Notes: a model not told the origin generated them from the sequence alone. 64,000 bases of DNA from Arthrobacter yangruifuii (GCF_009192775.1 NZ_VTFX01000004.1:248001-312000), one strand, 5' to 3'. Positions 16,810 to 25,550 are shown, counted from the stretch's first letter. Numbers and translations: made by a program.

Positions 16810-18540
16810 TCAGAGGCCGGCCTTGGCTTCGGCGGATTCATCCGCGGCGTCCGCGGCGTCGGCGGCGGTACCGGGTGCCGAGGTTGAGGCGGAGGTAATG
16901 AAGAGCGTGAGGAAGGCCGAGACCGTCGCGGCAATCCCGGCGGTCAGGTACACGGCCTGGAAGCCCCGGCCCAGTGAGGACCCGGCAGCTCCCTGGATCT
17001 GCGGCTGCACTCCGGTGAGGCTGCGGACCATACCGTCCACGGCTTCCGCCGGGGCGCCGCCGGACAGTGCCGAACCGGAGAAGGTGCCAACGACGTCGGA
17101 CCAGCCGGACAGGAAGGCCAGCGGCGGCACGTTGGACAGCCCCTCAACGGCAGCGGGCGTGAGCCCTGCCCCCGTGAGGATTCCGGCCAGCGGCGCCGCG
17201 AAGGCGGTGGCACCGATGCCGAAGGCAATGACCGACCCGAGGACCGGTCCGAGGGCGAAGCCCAGGTCCCGCAGCAGGTTGGTGGTGGCGGAGGCCATGC
17301 CGATATGGTGCTCATCCACCGTGTTGATGGCGACGGCGGTGATGGAGCCGACGGTAAGGGCGAAGCCGATCCCCAGCAGGAGCAACGGCAGCATAAACGC
17401 CGTCCACGGGGTCCCTCCGAACGCTTCGGGTGTGCCCAGCGGGAAGGTGGAGAGCCAATAGCCGGAGACGGCCATCAAGGCGAAGCCGGAGGTCAGGACC
17501 CAGCGCGGGGCTACGTGGTGGATCAGCCATCCCACCACGGGGATGAAGACAAAGGCCGGTCCCTGGATAAAGACGAACAACACCCCCACCTTCCAGGTCT
17601 CGGCCAGGGCCAGCCCACCCACCGCCACGCTGGTGCTGTAGCAGACGGCCAGGAAGGCGAACATGCCCGTGACGGCCACGATGCCGGTGATGGAGTAGGC
17701 CCGGTTCCGGAACAGCGAGAGATGGATCAGCGGCTGCTCCGTGCGGGATTCCACCACTACGAAGAGGATCAGGAGGATGCCGCCGGCAAGGTAGCCGGTG
17801 ATGACGTCCCACGCGCCGAAGCCGGCGTCCACGGCCCGCACCGTTGCATAGAGGGCGGCAATCAGGCCAAGGGCCAGCGTTGCCTGTCCGGGCAGGTCCA
17901 GCCGGCGGCCTTCGGGGGCAGCGGAATCCTGCGCCCGGGTGGCGCTGACCATGACGCCGAGGGCGATGGCCGCGGCAATGAAGTACGCCACCCGCCAGCC
18001 ACTGAAGACGTTGGGATCACCGGCGCCGGCGCCGGGCACGGTGAAGAGCTGGGAGGTCAGGCCGGAAAGAACCGGGGAAATCACCGCCCCCAGGGACAGG
18101 AAACCGGCCCAGGTGGCAATGACGCGTGCCCGGGCCCGGTGATCGGGGGTAATCGCGGCGATCATCGACAGTGAAATCGGGAACAGGATGCCCGCCCCGA
18201 TGCCGCCGATGGCCTGGGCGGTAATCATCACGCCCGTGGTGGGGGCCAGACCGGCCAGGACGGACCCGGCGATGCTCAGTCCCGCTCCCACATAGAGCAG
18301 CTTTTTCCGTCCGAACAGGTCTCCCAGCAACCCCCAGCTGAGCTCAAAGACGACCACGCCGATCATGAAAATGCCGGCAATCCACGTCAGGCCGGCGCCG
18401 GAGGTATGAAACTCCGCCGCGAAAGTGCCGTTGAGGGCACCGGGCAACGCGTTGGTGATCTGCGCCAGGGCAACCGCACTGTAGGCAGTGAAAAACGTGG
18501 CCCGCGCCGATCCCGAGCGCGCTCTCAAGCTGGTGCTCAT
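16810..18540 (-). CDS. MFS transporter heading the P450 operon
   Basis: 576 residues with about 14 hydrophobic spans. The cytoplasmic loop motif LLGDLFGRKKLLYVG (motif A) follows TM2, and the 'GGIGAGILFPISLSMIAAITP' region matches TM4-5 of DHA2 transporters. The C-terminus is an Ala/Asp/Glu-rich tail (AADAADAADESAEAKAGL). ATG 18540 follows a purine-rich AAGGAG. It is the first gene of the operon, so it may import the substrate of the P450 or export a toxic product. The promoter is the minus-strand element at 18616-18645. Confidence 0.85.
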   Translation of the reverse strand: MSTSLRARSGSARATFFTAYSAVALAQITNALPGALNGTFAAEFHTSGAGLTWIAGIFMIGVVVFELSWGLLGDLFGRKKLLYVGAGLSIAGSVLAGLAPTTGVMITAQAIGGIGAGILFPISLSMIAAITPDHRARARVIATWAGFLSLGAVISPVLSGLTSQLFTVPGAGAGDPNVFSGWRVAYFIAAAIALGVMVSATRAQDSAAPEGRRLDLPGQATLALGLIAALYATVRAVDAGFGAWDVITGYLAGGILLILFVVVESRTEQPLIHLSLFRNRAYSITGIVAVTGMFAFLAVCYSTSVAVGGLALAETWKVGVLFVFIQGPAFVFIPVVGWLIHHVAPRWVLTSGFALMAVSGYWLSTFPLGTPEAFGGTPWTAFMLPLLLLGIGFALTVGSITAVAINTVDEHHIGMASATTNLLRDLGFALGPVLGSVIAFGIGATAFAAPLAGILTGAGLTPAAVEGLSNVPPLAFLSGWSDVVGTFSGSALSGGAPAEAVDGMVRSLTGVQPQIQGAAGSSLGRGFQAVYLTAGIAATVSAFLTLFITSASTSAPGTAADAADAADESAEAKAGL

Positions 18541-18615
18541 GGGTGAAACTCCTTCGTTTCCGTCCGCCGGCAGGGCGCCGGCCGTGAAGCCGCTGGATCC
18601 CGGCGTTCAGGTGAC

Positions 18616-18645
18616 AGTGTGGATGAAAGCTTTACAATGTGTCAA
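18616..18645 (-). promoter_or_regulatory. Promoter of the MFS-P450 operon
   Basis: On the minus strand TTGACA (18640-18645) and CACACT (18616-18621) are separated by 18 nt. The -35 region is mirrored by the divergent promoter: TTGACACATTGTAAAG here versus TTGACACGATGTAAAG at 18681-18696. Confidence 0.6.
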
Positions 18646-18710
18646 GCATCACATATTTGCCTGACATCCCGATGGCTTACTTGACACGATGTAAAGAAAT
18701 CTGTGATGCT
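18645..18710. promoter_or_regulatory. Inverted-repeat operator region between the two catabolic operons
   Basis: AGCATCACA (18645-18653) and TGTGATGCT (18702-18710) are perfect inverted 9-mers, each joined to one of the two divergent promoters. With the mirrored -35 blocks the region is quasi-symmetric, as expected for a shared repressor such as the operon's TetR protein or the GntR regulator. Confidence 0.6.
18681..18710 (+). promoter_or_regulatory. Promoter of the phosphotriesterase operon
   Basis: TTGACA at 18681-18686, then 18 nt to GATGCT at 18705-18710, which has an upstream TG (extended -10). The inverted-repeat half-site TGTGATGCT covers the -10. Confidence 0.55.
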
Positions 18711-18784
18711 AGGCACTCCCAACCCGGGTGTGACCAGCGCCATCTGGGCGCCCCGAATCCACCCGAGCTTCAAAGGAGAGGCAA

Positions 18785-19837
18785 GTGAGCCACTTCGTCG
18801 GCGACGACGCCGCACGTACTTCCCACGGCGCCGTCGCACATCAGAACGGCAACGCCGTCGTCAATACCGTCCTCGGTCCCGTCCCCGCAGATCAGCTGGG
18901 TCCGGTGGCCGTCCACGAGGCACTCCTCTCAGTGGTTCCCGGCGCGGAATACGCTCCGGAGATCACCATGGACCGGGCGGAGATTTTCGATGTCCTCGCC
19001 GCGAAGCTGACCGATTTCCACCGCCACGGCGGACGGACCATCGTGGACAGCACCGGCATGTTCCACGGCCGGGACCTTCGTTTGTATGAAGCACTGTCCC
19101 GCTCCACCGGCGTGAACATCATCGCCTCCACGGGCATGGGTCCCGAGGAAATGCTGGGCGGCTACTTCCTCACACCGCAGACCAACCCGCCCACGCCGTG
19201 GCCTGCTGATAAGTTCGCGGACCTGTTTACCAGAGAGGCAACCGAGGGCATGGTGATCCCCCGCCTTGAGCGCCGGGCCGCCGCCGGGCTGGTGACGACG
19301 ACGGCGGACCGTGCCGGCATGACGCCCACCGAGGAGAGCCTGTTCCGCGGCTCTGCACGCACCGCGCTGGCCACCGGCGTTCCGCTCTCCATCCGCTTCG
19401 GGGCGGACGCCCTGCATGACCTCGACGTGGTCCTCGACGAGGGACTCCCTGCGGACCGCGTCCTGGTCGGCGGCCTGGACCGCCGCGACGCCGTTGAGGC
19501 GGGTGCGGCCCTCGAAATCGCCCGCCGCGGCGCCTACGTGGGACTGGACCATGTTGGCCTCAATGAGGATCCCGGGTATGTGGATGACCGGCAGCGTGCA
19601 GCCCTGGTGCTGGAACTCGTTGCTGCAGGTTTTGCCGACCGGATCCTGCTCTCCGGCAACGCCGTCGGCGTGGCCAAGGGCCACCCCGACTATGACCTGC
19701 CCTTCAGTTACGTACTGTCCGCCTTTATGCCCTTCCTGAAGTCCCGGGGGGTTGGCGGCGCCGATGCCGAACGCATCCTGGTCGGCAACCCCCGCGCCCT
19801 GCTTTCCGTGCAGGCAGCCGTCCCGGCCCGGGCCTGA
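18785..19837 (+). CDS. Phosphotriesterase-family protein lacking the metal site (probable pseudoenzyme)
   Basis: 350 residues, GTG start preceded by AAAGGAGAGG. The fold is shared with the next gene along the whole length (VNTVLGPVPADQLGPVAVHE, GGRTIVDSTGMFHGRDLRLY, GLPADRVLVGGLDRRD, NPRALLSV). Aligned to the intact neighbour, the ligands are replaced: HxH becomes H44-E-A46, the bridging Lys becomes T171, the two following His become R204 and G230, and the last Asp falls at N292. Only the first His stays. A binuclear metal centre is therefore unlikely. It could be a regulatory or structural partner of the neighbour, or have acquired a metal-free function. Neither stop codons nor frameshifts are present, so it is maintained. 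Confidence 0.85.
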   Translation: MSHFVGDDAARTSHGAVAHQNGNAVVNTVLGPVPADQLGPVAVHEALLSVVPGAEYAPEITMDRAEIFDVLAAKLTDFHRHGGRTIVDSTGMFHGRDLRLYEALSRSTGVNIIASTGMGPEEMLGGYFLTPQTNPPTPWPADKFADLFTREATEGMVIPRLERRAAAGLVTTTADRAGMTPTEESLFRGSARTALATGVPLSIRFGADALHDLDVVLDEGLPADRVLVGGLDRRDAVEAGAALEIARRGAYVGLDHVGLNEDPGYVDDRQRAALVLELVAAGFADRILLSGNAVGVAKGHPDYDLPFSYVLSAFMPFLKSRGVGGADAERILVGNPRALLSVQAAVPARA

Positions 19838-19878
19838 CGCACAGGCCTGAAAACCGTAAAACCTATCTATTTTCTGAG

Positions 19879-20841
19879 GTGTTGGTGTTGGCAAAAGTAA
19901 ACACTGTTTTGGGCACGATCCCTGCTGCCGAGCTGGGCATTGTCGCCATCCATGAACATATCGGCTACGGCATGCCCGGCAGCGAGCTGGACGAGAAATG
20001 GTGGAAGACCCCCGAGCAGCGGTACGCGGAAACCGTCCCCAAGCTCCGGCAGTTCCACGAGTACGGCGGCGGCACCTTCGTGGATGCCACCGGCATCTGC
20101 AACGGGCGCGACGTCGACTATTACAAGTCCCTCTCCGCGAAGACCGGCGTCCACATTGTGGCCTGCACCGGCTTCGTGGGCGGGGACACCGCCCTGCCGC
20201 ACTTTGCGCGGGCCGGCGTCGCCTACCTGGCGGAGGTGTTCATCTCCGAGATCACTGTCGGCATCGGCACCACCGGCAGCAAGGCCGGCGTCATCAAGGT
20301 GGGCGTCAGCCGCGGCGGCCGGATGACCGAGCTGGACAAGAAAATCTACCGGGCGGCCGCCCGCGCCTCCGTTGCCACCGGCGCCCCGATTCTGACCCAT
20401 CTGGCCATCGATCCGGCACCGGCCATCGACATCTTCGGTGAGGAAGGCCTGCCGCTGGACCGGGTGCTGTTCGGCCATGCGGATGACGGGCTCAACGCCC
20501 CGAATACCCCGAGTGAATGGATCATGGGCCAGGGCGGCCGCATCGGCTTCGACACGTTCGGCTACGAAACCGAGCTTCCTGACCCGCCGTTTTGGGCACG
20601 CCCCCGTAAGGAACGGCTGAACCACTTCCTGACCCTGATCGAAAAGGGGCACCTGAGCCAGCTGCTCGCCTCCGCCGATGCCAACTGCAGCCCGCTGGGC
20701 TGGCCGGGCGTCAAGGGCCACACGGTCAACTACATCTTCGAGGACCTCATGCCGGACCTGAGGAACGCCGGCATCGACGAGGAAACCATTACCACCCTCT
20801 TCGTTGACAATCCTGCCGACTTCCTGTCGCTGTCGGTCTGA
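19879..20841 (+). CDS. Phosphotriesterase-family hydrolase (lactonase/PTE-like), metal site intact
   Basis: Amidohydrolase-superfamily TIM barrel, about 320 aa. All ligands of the binuclear centre are seen: H25-E-H27, carboxylated K140 in GVIKVGVS, H174 in ILTHLA, H200 in LFGHADD and D267 in ASADAN. Family members hydrolyse lactones or organophosphates; with esterase and monooxygenase neighbours a lactone substrate is the more natural guess. Starts at GTG 19879, GTG 19885 and TTG 19888 are all possible after TGAGGT; the family sequence begins at AKVNTVLG. Located 41 nt after its degenerate paralogue. Confidence 0.9.
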   Translation: MLVLAKVNTVLGTIPAAELGIVAIHEHIGYGMPGSELDEKWWKTPEQRYAETVPKLRQFHEYGGGTFVDATGICNGRDVDYYKSLSAKTGVHIVACTGFVGGDTALPHFARAGVAYLAEVFISEITVGIGTTGSKAGVIKVGVSRGGRMTELDKKIYRAAARASVATGAPILTHLAIDPAPAIDIFGEEGLPLDRVLFGHADDGLNAPNTPSEWIMGQGGRIGFDTFGYETELPDPPFWARPRKERLNHFLTLIEKGHLSQLLASADANCSPLGWPGVKGHTVNYIFEDLMPDLRNAGIDEETITTLFVDNPADFLSLSV

Positions 20842-20889
20842 CCTGCGGCTTCCCTGTCGCAACTCCCCGACCGTTCTCCCCACGGCCAT

Positions 20890-20926
20890 CCCCTCCCTCC
20901 CCCTCCGTCCCCTCCCCCTCCCTCCC
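20890..20926 (+). other. Polypyrimidine tract with G-quadruplex potential on the minus strand
   Basis: The 37 bases are only C and T apart from one G. The complement holds more than six runs of three or more G separated by single A bases, meeting the usual G-quadruplex pattern. It lies between the phosphotriesterase stop and the monooxygenase start, within the operon. Confidence 0.85.
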
Positions 20927-20979
20927 GATTCGTTCCGCCGGTGCACCGACGCAGCGGCGAAAAGAAAGTGAAGAATCCC

Positions 20980-22092
20980 ATGCAGAATCTCAAGGACCTG
21001 AAGATTGCCATTATCGGCGGCGGCTACGGCGGCGCCGCGGCTGCCATCGCCCTGCGCAGCGCCGGCGCTGAAAACGTCCATGTGTATGAGCAGGCACCGG
21101 CCTTTGGCCAGGTGGGTGCGGGCATTGGGCTGCGTCCGGCCACGGTGGAGCTGTTCCGCGAGTGGGGCATCTTCGACGAAATCGCCGCGGTGAGTGCCCC
21201 GAGCGAATACCTGGAAATCGTCACCGCCGACGGCGGGCAGGTCCTGGCCCGGGAAGAGTGGCCGATGCTGCACGGCTTCGCCCAGACCAACCACACCCGC
21301 ATCATCCACCGCGGAGACTTCATCGAAGCCCTCTTCGGTGTGCTGCCCCCGGAATTCGTGCACACCGGGCACAAGATGACCGGCATCAAGGATAACGGCG
21401 ACACCGCAACGGTGACCTTCGAAAACGGCAGCACGGTCACCGCGGACCTGGTCATCGGTGCCGACGGCATCCGTTCCCTGGTGCGCCAGCAGCTTTTCAG
21501 CGACAAGGAACCCGTCTTCGCCGGCGAACACGCTTACCGCACCGTCATCTCCATAGACGATGCCTTCGGCCTGGTCACCGACGACAACCCCCGTTTCTAC
21601 GTGGCACAGACCGGCACCATCGCCTACAACCTCCCGCTGCGGCACCGCAACCAGGTGTCCTACGACATCACGGCTGCCTCCGACGACGACAGCTGGGCAC
21701 CGGTGATCACCAACGACTACCTCGTCTCCCTGCTCGAAGGCTTCGACGAGCGGATCGTCAATGTGGCCCGCACCCTGGACATCAGCCAGGTCACCAGCCG
21801 CTCCGTGTACGACATTGATCCCATCGACTGCTGGCACAGCGATTCCGTCACCCTCATGGGCGATTCCGCGCATGCCATGCTCCACCACCAGGGCCAGGGC
21901 GCCAACTCGGCCATCCAGGACGCAGGTGCACTGGCCGACGCCCTGGTGGCCGCCGATTCCGTGAAGGACGCCCTGGAGCAGTTCCAGGCCACCCGGAAGC
22001 CGCTGACGGATGAACTGCAGCGGCTCTCCCGCCTGGGCTGGACTCCGGAGTCCGCGGAAAACGCGTTCCCCGAACACACTCCGACCACGTAA
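20980..22092 (+). CDS. Class A FAD-dependent monooxygenase (salicylate hydroxylase-like)
   Basis: Flavoprotein of about 370 aa. The dinucleotide fold IAIIGGGYGGAAAAIALRSA is at the N-terminus, the DG fingerprint is seen as VIGADGIRSLVRQ and the GD motif as LMGDSAHAMLHHQGQGAN. NAD(P)H-dependent hydroxylation of an aromatic ring is the usual reaction. ATG 20980 follows a purine-rich stretch; in-frame 20941 (GTG) and 20968 (GTG) are alternatives. It sits between the phosphotriesterase-like and esterase genes, 11 nt before the latter. Confidence 0.9.
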   Translation: MQNLKDLKIAIIGGGYGGAAAAIALRSAGAENVHVYEQAPAFGQVGAGIGLRPATVELFREWGIFDEIAAVSAPSEYLEIVTADGGQVLAREEWPMLHGFAQTNHTRIIHRGDFIEALFGVLPPEFVHTGHKMTGIKDNGDTATVTFENGSTVTADLVIGADGIRSLVRQQLFSDKEPVFAGEHAYRTVISIDDAFGLVTDDNPRFYVAQTGTIAYNLPLRHRNQVSYDITAASDDDSWAPVITNDYLVSLLEGFDERIVNVARTLDISQVTSRSVYDIDPIDCWHSDSVTLMGDSAHAMLHHQGQGANSAIQDAGALADALVAADSVKDALEQFQATRKPLTDELQRLSRLGWTPESAENAFPEHTPTT

Positions 22093-22103
22093 GGAACCGA
22101 GCC

Positions 22104-23066
22104 ATGACCATCCATCCCGAAATCGCGAAGATCCTCGCCGCCCTGCCCGCTCCCGACGGTTCACCGCTGGACCCGGCCGCCATGCGAGCCGGTGAGGCCG
22201 CCCAGGTACCCCCGCTCGAAGACCGGCTGCCGCTGCATGCCGTGGAGGACACCACCGTTCCCACGCCGTCGGGCGCAGTACCGGTGCGGATCTACACTCC
22301 GGCCGAGGCCGAATCCTACGGGCTGCTGGTGTACATCCACGGCGGTGCGTTCTTCCTGGGCAGCCTGGACACCCACGACCATGTGGCCCGCTCCCTCGCC
22401 AAGGAAACCGGCTGCCGGGTAATTTCCGTGGGGTACCGGCTGGCGCCGGAGGCCGCCTTTCCTGCCGGGCTTGAGGACTGCTACGGCGTGCTGCGCTGGG
22501 CTGCGGAGCACGGGGACCAGCTCCAGTGGAACGGCCGGACCCTCGCTGTCGCCGGTGACAGTTCGGGCGGCAACTTCGCCGCCGCCGCCGCGGCCATGGC
22601 CAAGGACGACGGCTTCACCGGCATCACCCACCAGATCCTCTTCTACCCGTCCCTGGACCTGGATTTCGACGTCGACCGCTATGCCTCGCTGCGCGAGAAT
22701 GCCGAAGGGTACGGGTTGGAAACAGCGGGCCTGGCGCCCTTCAACGCGTTTTACCTGGATAACGGCGCAGACCCGGCGGACCCTCGGGTCTCCCCGATCA
22801 AGCGCGCGGACCTCACCGGGCTGCCGCCGGCCCTGATCCTGACGGCCGAACACGATCCGCTGCGTGACGAGGGCGAGCTGTACGGAAAGCTGCTGGCTGC
22901 GGCCGGTGTCCAGGTGCAGGTCTCCCGCTACGAAGGCGCCAACCACGGCTTTGTAGCCAACTTCTCCTGGCTGCCCGAGTTCTACCAAGCCTTCCGGGAG
23001 ACGGCAGGGTTCCTTGCCGGCACGGGCGCTGTCACCGGCGCCGCGACCGGGAACGGGCAGGCATGA
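22104..23066 (+). CDS. Alpha/beta hydrolase, hormone-sensitive-lipase-type esterase
   Basis: 320 residues. The oxyanion motif HGGA is at 79-82 (VYIHGGAFFLGS), the nucleophile is S153 in GDSSGG, and the Asp and His of the triad are visible in EHDPLRDEGE and NHGFVANF. SVGYRLAPEAAFPAGLED is the classic HSL-family stretch. It should hydrolyse short-chain or aromatic esters in the cytoplasm. The stop overlaps the following transporter start as ATGA, so the two are translationally coupled. Confidence 0.93.
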   Translation: MTIHPEIAKILAALPAPDGSPLDPAAMRAGEAAQVPPLEDRLPLHAVEDTTVPTPSGAVPVRIYTPAEAESYGLLVYIHGGAFFLGSLDTHDHVARSLAKETGCRVISVGYRLAPEAAFPAGLEDCYGVLRWAAEHGDQLQWNGRTLAVAGDSSGGNFAAAAAAMAKDDGFTGITHQILFYPSLDLDFDVDRYASLRENAEGYGLETAGLAPFNAFYLDNGADPADPRVSPIKRADLTGLPPALILTAEHDPLRDEGELYGKLLAAAGVQVQVSRYEGANHGFVANFSWLPEFYQAFRETAGFLAGTGAVTGAATGNGQA

Positions 23067-24409
23067 GCCGTGCCACCGCGACGCCGGTGAACATCCGGGA
23101 GTTTATTGCGGACACTCCGTTCAACCGGTTCCACGGCTGGATGCTCTTCTGGGCCTGTTTCATCATCACCTTCGATATGTATGACCTGGTGGTGTACGGG
23201 TCGGTTCTTCCCGTCCTGATGGAGGAATGGTCCCTGGGTCCGGTTGCGGCCGGCGCGATCGGAAGCTACGGCATCTTCGGCATGATGGTCGGTGCCATCC
23301 TGTTCGGCATTCTTGCGGACCGGATGGGACGGCGGAAGGTCCTGACCCTCAGCGTCGTGCTGTTCTCCGTTGCCAGCGCCCTCTGCGGGTTTGCCCCCGG
23401 ACCGGAGATTTTCTCCGTGCTGCGTTTCCTGGGCGGACTGGGGATCGGCGGCATCCTGCCGTGCCTGATCGCGATGCTGACCGACTACGCACCCAGGGGC
23501 CGGGCCAACACCCTGGTGGCTGTGGTGATGTGCTTCTTCTCCGTGGGCGGCATCCTGGCCGCGTTTGTGGCCATGTTTATGCTTCCCGCCTTCGGCTGGC
23601 ACAGTGTCTACTGGGCTGCTGCCCTCCCCCTGGTGTTCCTGCCGTGGATGACCCGGTTCTTCCTCGATTCCCCGGCCGTCCTGCTGGAACAGGGCAGGAT
23701 GGACGAGCTGCGCTCCGCACTGGCCAAGGTGAACCCCGGCGCCGCGCTTCCGGCGGATACTGCGTTCACCGGCATCGCCGTGAAGGAACCGGGCAGTCCC
23801 GTGGCTGCGCTATTCACCAACCGCCGCACGCTGGGGACGCTGATGATCTGGGTTGCGTTCTTTATGTGCCTGCTCATGATCAACGGCTTGTCCACGTGGC
23901 TGCCGAAGCTGATGGTGGAGGCAGGATATGCCCTGAACTCCAGCCTGACCTTCATGATCGTCCTCAACGTGGGTGCCATCATCGGCACCCTGGTCCTGGG
24001 CAGGCTTTCGGACATGTGGGGCGTCAAACGGGTGCTGGTTCCCATGTTTGTGGTCTCGGCCGTTTCCCTGACCCTGCTCGGCTTTGGCAACAACATGGCC
24101 GTCCTGCTGCTTCTCGTGGCGGTCACCGGCGCCTGCACCATGGGTGCGCAGAACATCTCCTACTCCTTCGTGGCGCAGTACTACCCGTCCTTTATGCGCT
24201 CCACGGCGATCGGCCTGGCCTCGGGTGTGGGACGGATGGGAGCCATCCTCGGGCCGACGTTCGGCGGCGTGCTGCTGACCCTGGGCCTGCCGGTGCAGAT
24301 GAACTTCGTTTTCTTCGCTATTCCCGGAATCATTGCGGCGCTGGCATTCGCCTTTGTGCCGCTGGCTGCCGGGAAAACTGCCGGTGCCGGGAAAACGCTC
24401 ACTCATTGA
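23063..24409 (+). CDS. MFS transporter, aromatic acid:H+ symporter (AAHS) family
   Basis: 448 residues and 12 hydrophobic spans. TM1 carries the AAHS signature FDMYDLVVYGSVLP with its essential Asp residues, and the 2-3 loop reads GILADRMGRRKVL; the 8-9 loop motif recurs as GRLSDMWGVKRVL. Family members import benzoate, protocatechuate, 4-hydroxybenzoate and similar acids, which implies that an aromatic carboxylate is a substrate or intermediate of this operon. Last gene of the operon. Confidence 0.9.
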   Translation: MSRATATPVNIREFIADTPFNRFHGWMLFWACFIITFDMYDLVVYGSVLPVLMEEWSLGPVAAGAIGSYGIFGMMVGAILFGILADRMGRRKVLTLSVVLFSVASALCGFAPGPEIFSVLRFLGGLGIGGILPCLIAMLTDYAPRGRANTLVAVVMCFFSVGGILAAFVAMFMLPAFGWHSVYWAAALPLVFLPWMTRFFLDSPAVLLEQGRMDELRSALAKVNPGAALPADTAFTGIAVKEPGSPVAALFTNRRTLGTLMIWVAFFMCLLMINGLSTWLPKLMVEAGYALNSSLTFMIVLNVGAIIGTLVLGRLSDMWGVKRVLVPMFVVSAVSLTLLGFGNNMAVLLLLVAVTGACTMGAQNISYSFVAQYYPSFMRSTAIGLASGVGRMGAILGPTFGGVLLTLGLPVQMNFVFFAIPGIIAALAFAFVPLAAGKTAGAGKTLTH

Positions 24410-24473
24410 TGCAGCGGCACCGCTCCGCTGATCCGCCGCCGGCAACTGCACACAGGGGAATCCCCCAGACGAA

Positions 24474-24510
24474 AACGACGCCGGTCCGCATCACGCGGGC
24501 CGGCGTCGTT
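24474..24510. terminator. Hairpin terminator between AAHS and MBL-fold genes
   Basis: AACGACGCCGG (24474-24484) pairs perfectly with 24500-24510 around a 15-nt loop. The minus strand continues with TTTTCG, so it best serves the minus-strand MBL gene, but it may stop both convergent transcripts. Confidence 0.75.
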
Positions 24511-24551
24511 GGTGGTCATCCCTGCCCCAGTCCCGCCCGTCGCCAGTCCCG

Positions 24552-25490
24552 CTACTTACCGGAAAACGCCCTGCGGTAGCCGTCCAGGGTGGTGAAGAAG
24601 GGCGAAGGCTCCAGCGTGGGGTTGCCGGTGTAGCCAAGCTCCGCCGCCACGGGCTCAAACGGCGAGTATGCCGAGTCCGTGTCCCGCAACCCCTCCTTCA
24701 GGTACCTGGCCGCCGCGCCGGCGATGCGTGCCTCAATGTCCAGGCTTTCCTGCAGCGCTTCCCGGGCCCGGGCCGCGTCGAGTTCCACGCCGTAGGGCAC
24801 GCCGTCGGACCGGCGGTATAGGTGGCCCAGATAAAGGTGCCGCGGGGCGACGTCGTCACGCAGGTACGCCAGGCTCGCGCGGTAGGCCGCCGGGTCCTCG
24901 TAACCGGGGAAACCGTTGGCGGCGCCGTGGACCTGCACCGCGTCCCCCACAAAGACATCGTTCTGCCCGTCCACCACATAGGCCACCGAGCCCGCGGTGT
25001 GGCCGGGGACCGAATGCACCGACACGGTGACCCCGCCGCCCAGCGAAAGCGTTTCGCCGCCCCTGACCAGCATGGTCGGCTCCAGCTCACCGGAGATCAC
25101 GGTACCTGCCGCTTCGGTTTGTTCGCGCACCCCGTCGGGGTTGTTAAGGTACTGCTGCCGCACCGCCACGTACTGGTCCAGATGCCGGTCGCGGGAGCGC
25201 AGCAGCGGTGCGTCGGCCTCGTGGATGACCACCTGGGCCTTGCGGTCCGTGAGTTCCCACAGCGCACGGGCACCGCCGAGGTGGTCGATGTGTCCATGGG
25301 TGAGCAGGATCCAGCGGACATCCTTGATGCTGCGGCCCAGTGCTTCGAGGGCCGGCACCATTCCTTCGGCAGGCGATGAGGAAATCCCGGTGTCCACAAT
25401 GGCCGGCTCGGGGGCATCGATGAAGAAGCTGTAGAGGCCGAACCTGCCCCAGGGGGACTCGAGGGGGTGGATGTTCACGTCCTGCGTCAT
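24552..25490 (-). CDS. MBL-fold metallo-hydrolase
   Basis: 312 residues. Zinc motif THGHIDH at 64-70 (HxHxDH) with DTGISSS before it, then VPGHTAGSVAY and the metal-bridging Asp in FVGDAVQVHG, and LYLGHLY for the last His. This layout is that of glyoxalase II/lactonase-type MBL enzymes. ATG 25490 has AGGAGCA just upstream and is preferred to 25535. Divergent from the CocE-type gene across an AT-rich region, so both are probably controlled together. A lactonase or thioester hydrolase step is possible. Confidence 0.88.
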   Translation of the reverse strand: MTQDVNIHPLESPWGRFGLYSFFIDAPEPAIVDTGISSSPAEGMVPALEALGRSIKDVRWILLTHGHIDHLGGARALWELTDRKAQVVIHEADAPLLRSRDRHLDQYVAVRQQYLNNPDGVREQTEAAGTVISGELEPTMLVRGGETLSLGGGVTVSVHSVPGHTAGSVAYVVDGQNDVFVGDAVQVHGAANGFPGYEDPAAYRASLAYLRDDVAPRHLYLGHLYRRSDGVPYGVELDAARAREALQESLDIEARIAGAAARYLKEGLRDTDSAYSPFEPVAAELGYTGNPTLEPSPFFTTLDGYRRAFSGK

Positions 25491-25538
25491 TGCTGCTCCT
25501 AGCTGAGGATCCTGCCTGTGGTCTTGCGCACACAAACT

Positions 25539-25550
25539 TTATTATAATAA
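25539..25550. promoter_or_regulatory. AT-only 12-bp palindrome in the MBL/CocE divergent promoter
   Basis: TTATTATAATAA is a perfect palindrome in an otherwise GC-rich region. It lies between the divergent starts at 25490 and 25631 and could serve as operator, as a -10 element, or both. Confidence 0.45.

Noticed and set aside
19867-22164. 765-aa minus-strand open frame
   Set aside because: Lies opposite two genes with clear active-site motifs; its sequence is typical of the complement of high-GC coding DNA.
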